Assembly: GCA_020160915.1 (NCBI GenBank)
Contig: JAIUPK010000004.1
Coordinates: 124,001 to 188,000, forward strand
From: Actinomycetota bacterium
Lineage (GTDB): Bacteria; Actinomycetota; Actinomycetes; Actinomycetales; Microbacteriaceae
DNA length: 64,000 bases
Reading direction: 5' to 3'
The position numbers were made by a program, and so were the translations under genes. The notes beneath the pieces are model-generated. The model worked only from the letters and a program-made list of their open reading frames with translations, ran no database searches and had not been told where the DNA came from. Position 1 is the stretch's first letter, and each line of letters opens with the position of its first letter. Of the stretch, positions 61,765 through 64,000 are shown piece by piece.

Positions 61765-63210
61765 ATGCTCGAAGCCCAGGTCGACGCGCGCCCTCGCTGG
61801 CGACCGTTCCGGTCTGTGCGGCTGCAGATTCTGGCGTCGATGCTGGCCGTTGCGGCGGCCGGCATGCTCGTCGCGGGCACCACGGCGTTCCTGGTTCAGA
61901 GGGCCAGCATCCTGGCGGGTGTGGAGTCCCGCCTGACGAATGCGATTCCCGATGTGAGTTTCATCGCCCTCGATTCCGGTGGCACCACTCTGGAAGAGGT
62001 GCTCACTGCGGTAGTTCAGCGCCTTCGACCGGGCACCGGGGAGTCGACGTTCGCCCTCACGGGCGCAGGCTCTGCGATCATCCCGGGCGGTGAGGTCGAC
62101 TTCCACCTCGAGCAGGACCCGGCATTCGTCGACCGGGTGCTTGCGGAGACTGCGAACCGCGACGTGGTGAAGGGCACGGCGGTGACGGCCGATCGAGCCG
62201 TTCGGTACGTTGCCGTGCCCATCTCGATCGAGGGATCCGACCAGACGGGAGTCTTCGTCTTCGCCGTGGACGTGGATGGGGCCCTGGCCCCGATCAACGA
62301 CGCCTTCCGCACGTTCGCGATCGTTGCGGCGGGCGCACTGGCGCTGGTGGCTCTGGTCGGGTGGTTCGTGTCCGGCCGTCTGCTCGCGCCCATCCGGCGG
62401 CTGCGCGAGACTGCGGCGCGGATCACTGCGAGCGACGTGAGTGAACGCATCGAGGTGACGGGAACCGATGACGTCTCCGACCTGGCAGTAACCGTCAACG
62501 GGATGCTCGACCGACTCGAATCGGCCCTGACCGGCCAACGACAGTTGCTTGACGATGTGGGCCACGAACTCAAGACTCCGATAACGATCGTTCGGGGTCA
62601 CCTCGAACTCATGAATGCCGGCTCGCCGACCGACGTGGACGAGACGAAGGTGCTGGCGATCGACGAGCTCGATCGCATGAGCAGTCTCGTGCGCGACATC
62701 TCTGACCTAGCCCAGTCCCAGCGACCGATGCGGCTGTCGCTCGAGCCGACCGACATCGCAGCGCTCACCGAGCGCGCGCGGGTCAAGGCAAGCGCACTCT
62801 CGCGCACACACCAGTGGAATGTGCGGCAGACGGCGGATGTCACGGCTCGTGTTGATCCCGACCGCCTCACGCAGGCCCTGCTCCAGCTCGCGGCGAACGC
62901 TGTGACTCACGCCCCGGACAGCCCCTTGGTCGAGCTGGGGAGCACGGTGCGCGGCGATCGGTTGTATCTCTGGGTGCGCGATGACGGTCCTGGCATCGAC
63001 CCGGAGGTGCAGAAGACGGTCTTCGAACGTTTTCGGCGCGGCGCCGTCGGCCGGGGCAGTTCGGGTTCCGGACTGGGGCTCGCCATCGTCGCCGTGATCG
63101 CTGAAGCGCACGGAGGCATCGCCCGGGTCGATTCCCGGCCCGGTGCCGGCGCGACATTCTTCATCGACATACCGTTCGTGCCCAGTACGTCGGAGGGGGA
63201 ACATCCGTGA
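61765..63210 (+). CDS. two-component sensor histidine kinase
   Basis: 481 residues. Membrane segments at about 20-42 and 175-195 flank a ~135-residue extracellular sensor domain with no family I recognise. Then HAMP (LLAPIRRLRETAARI), the phosphoacceptor H in DDVGHELKTPI, N box QLAANAVTHAP, G1 DDGPGID, F box FERFRRG and G2 GSGLGLAIV. ATG 61765 chosen; GATAAT (61753-61758) ends six bases before it, leaderless-like. Overlaps the regulator gene as GTGA. Confidence 0.92.
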   Translation: MLEAQVDARPRWRPFRSVRLQILASMLAVAAAGMLVAGTTAFLVQRASILAGVESRLTNAIPDVSFIALDSGGTTLEEVLTAVVQRLRPGTGESTFALTGAGSAIIPGGEVDFHLEQDPAFVDRVLAETANRDVVKGTAVTADRAVRYVAVPISIEGSDQTGVFVFAVDVDGALAPINDAFRTFAIVAAGALALVALVGWFVSGRLLAPIRRLRETAARITASDVSERIEVTGTDDVSDLAVTVNGMLDRLESALTGQRQLLDDVGHELKTPITIVRGHLELMNAGSPTDVDETKVLAIDELDRMSSLVRDISDLAQSQRPMRLSLEPTDIAALTERARVKASALSRTHQWNVRQTADVTARVDPDRLTQALLQLAANAVTHAPDSPLVELGSTVRGDRLYLWVRDDGPGIDPEVQKTVFERFRRGAVGRGSSGSGLGLAIVAVIAEAHGGIARVDSRPGAGATFFIDIPFVPSTSEGEHP

Positions 63211-63863
63211 GCCGGATACTCATAGCGGAAGACGAAGCACGCATCTCCTCATTCGTGGAGAAGGGGCTGGTGGCGGCAGGGTTCGCGACCACCGTTGTCG
63301 AGAACGGCCTCGACGCCGTCGAGCTCGTTCTGGCCGGGAGTTGTGACTTGCTGGTACTCGACATCGGTCTGCCCGGCATTGACGGCTACGAAGTGATGCG
63401 TCGGCTTCGGGCCGCGGGCGCGTCGCTGCCCGTCATCGTGCTCACCGCGCGCACCTCCGCCGAGGACACCCTCGCCAGCCTGGAGGGCGGCGCCAACGAC
63501 TACATGCCCAAACCCTTCCGCTTCGATGAGCTGCTCGCGCGCATTCGCCTTCGGCTTGCGGACGCGACGAAGGGTGTTACCGCGACACTCTCGGTGGCCG
63601 GGCTCGAGCTCGACCTCAGGACGCGTCGCGCGCTGGTGGAGGGGCGGGAAGTCGAACTCTCGGCCAGGGAATTCGCGCTGGCGGAGGAGCTCATGCGCAA
63701 CGCCGATCGAGTGCTCAGCCGCGAGCAATTGCTCAGCAGGGTCTGGGGATACGACTTCGACCCGGGCTCGAACGTCGTCGACGTGTACGTCGGCTACCTG
63801 CGGGCGAAGTTGGGGGCCGCGCACATCGAGACGGTACGCGGAATGGGCTACCGACTGCGGTGA
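63207..63863 (+). CDS. OmpR-family response regulator
   Basis: 218 residues. Receiver domain with acidic pocket EDE (8-10), phosphorylation site D52 in LLVLDIGLPGIDG, and the lysine in YMPKPF. The C-terminal winged-helix domain ends VVDVYVGYLRAKLGA then HIETVRGMGYRLR. GTG start overlaps the kinase stop by four bases. Targets unknown; the convergent Ser/Gly/Asp/His-rich gene or the propeller gene are candidates by position. Confidence 0.94.
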   Translation: MSRILIAEDEARISSFVEKGLVAAGFATTVVENGLDAVELVLAGSCDLLVLDIGLPGIDGYEVMRRLRAAGASLPVIVLTARTSAEDTLASLEGGANDYMPKPFRFDELLARIRLRLADATKGVTATLSVAGLELDLRTRRALVEGREVELSAREFALAEELMRNADRVLSREQLLSRVWGYDFDPGSNVVDVYVGYLRAKLGAAHIETVRGMGYRLR

Positions 63864-63897
63864 GTCGATAGCCCATTTCGGGGTGCTTCGGGAGGAG

Positions 63898-64000
63898 TCA
63901 GTGATCGCTTCCCGAGCCGCTGTTCTCGGAGCCGTGACCGCTGTTGTCTGTGCTCTCGCTCCCGTCCGAGCCGTGGCCACTGCTGTCGCTGCCGGTGCCG
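63898..64000 (-). CDS. C-terminal end of a Ser/Gly/Asp/His-rich protein (partial, runs off the right edge)
   Basis: The minus-strand frame ending at TGA 63900-63898 reads as low-complexity repeats of the kind SSGHGSDGSE, NSGHGSENSGSGSDH. The body of the protein lies outside the window. A metal-binding or flexible surface tail is possible; the repeats are seen, the role is not. Convergent with the response regulator, 34 bases apart, with no clear terminator between. Confidence 0.6.
   Translation of the reverse strand, partial: GTGSDSSGHGSDGSESTDNSGHGSENSGSGSDH

Overview
The window is ordinary high-GC actinobacterial chromosome, tightly packed with core genes. Markers are Wag31-type DivIVA, mycothiol ligase (mshC), RbpA, PafBC, and a QcrCAB plus CtaC/D/F/E respiratory supercomplex. 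Gene content, the lack of a Pup-proteasome cluster, and repeats of the TCGAC-RRGCTCGA-CACCGG type suggest Microbacteriaceae (Micrococcales). The family is an inference and the genus cannot be told. I see no rRNA, insertion sequence, prophage, CRISPR array or replication origin.

Layout. 0-10 kb: division and cell-wall (dcw) cluster (end of murD?, ftsW, murG, murC, ftsQ, ftsZ, ylmE, sepF, yggT, divIVA), then lspA and rluD. 10-17 kb: dnaE, a flavin-reductase-like gene, hisD, nrdR, pyrD. 17-21.6 kb: an ABC exporter of the MacB/FtsX type, a DUF3043 membrane protein, an M20 dipeptidase, erpA. 21.7-29.6 kb: cytochrome oxidase genes ctaC-ctaD-ctaF facing qcrB-qcrA-qcrC-ctaE. 29.6-35.4 kb: trpD, glpK, two small genes, argG, an SDR. 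35.5-43.1 kb: the most accessory-looking stretch, with a membrane-anchored HExxH protein, an EamA exporter with a divergent MarR regulator, a second MarR with an unnamed conserved gene, DUF167, a heme-degrading-domain protein, NUDIX, SDR, NfeD plus SPFH, and a glycerophosphodiesterase. 43.2-60.2 kb: a block syntenic with the M. tuberculosis Rv2050-Rv2136 region (rbpA, ppm1, lnt, helY, tatC, tatA, pafC, pafB, FKBP, trmI, HAD, PAC2, mshC, uppP), then an M20 peptidase. 60.3-64 kb: tRNA-Leu(GAG), a surface beta-propeller with an LASTG sorting signal, a two-component system, and the tail of a Ser/Gly/Asp/His-rich protein.

Functional links. The dcw genes make lipid II and the septum. uppP recycles the lipid carrier, and lspA plus lnt mature lipoproteins such as CtaC and the FKBP. 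The QcrCAB and Cta genes build the respiratory chain. tatA and tatC export folded proteins, probably including the Rieske subunit. pafBC probably controls a DNA-damage regulon.

The main non-textbook observations concern gene expression. About 15 genes have a TANNNT -10 box only 6-9 bases before the start codon, pointing to widespread leaderless transcription. Two of these form a mirror-image promoter between eamA and marR, with a 12-bp palindrome over each start codon. Other points are REP-like repeats recruited into coding ends, the clean absence of the proteasome cluster at its usual place, and an undescribed membrane-anchored putative zinc peptidase. I did not find a convincing new multi-gene system.
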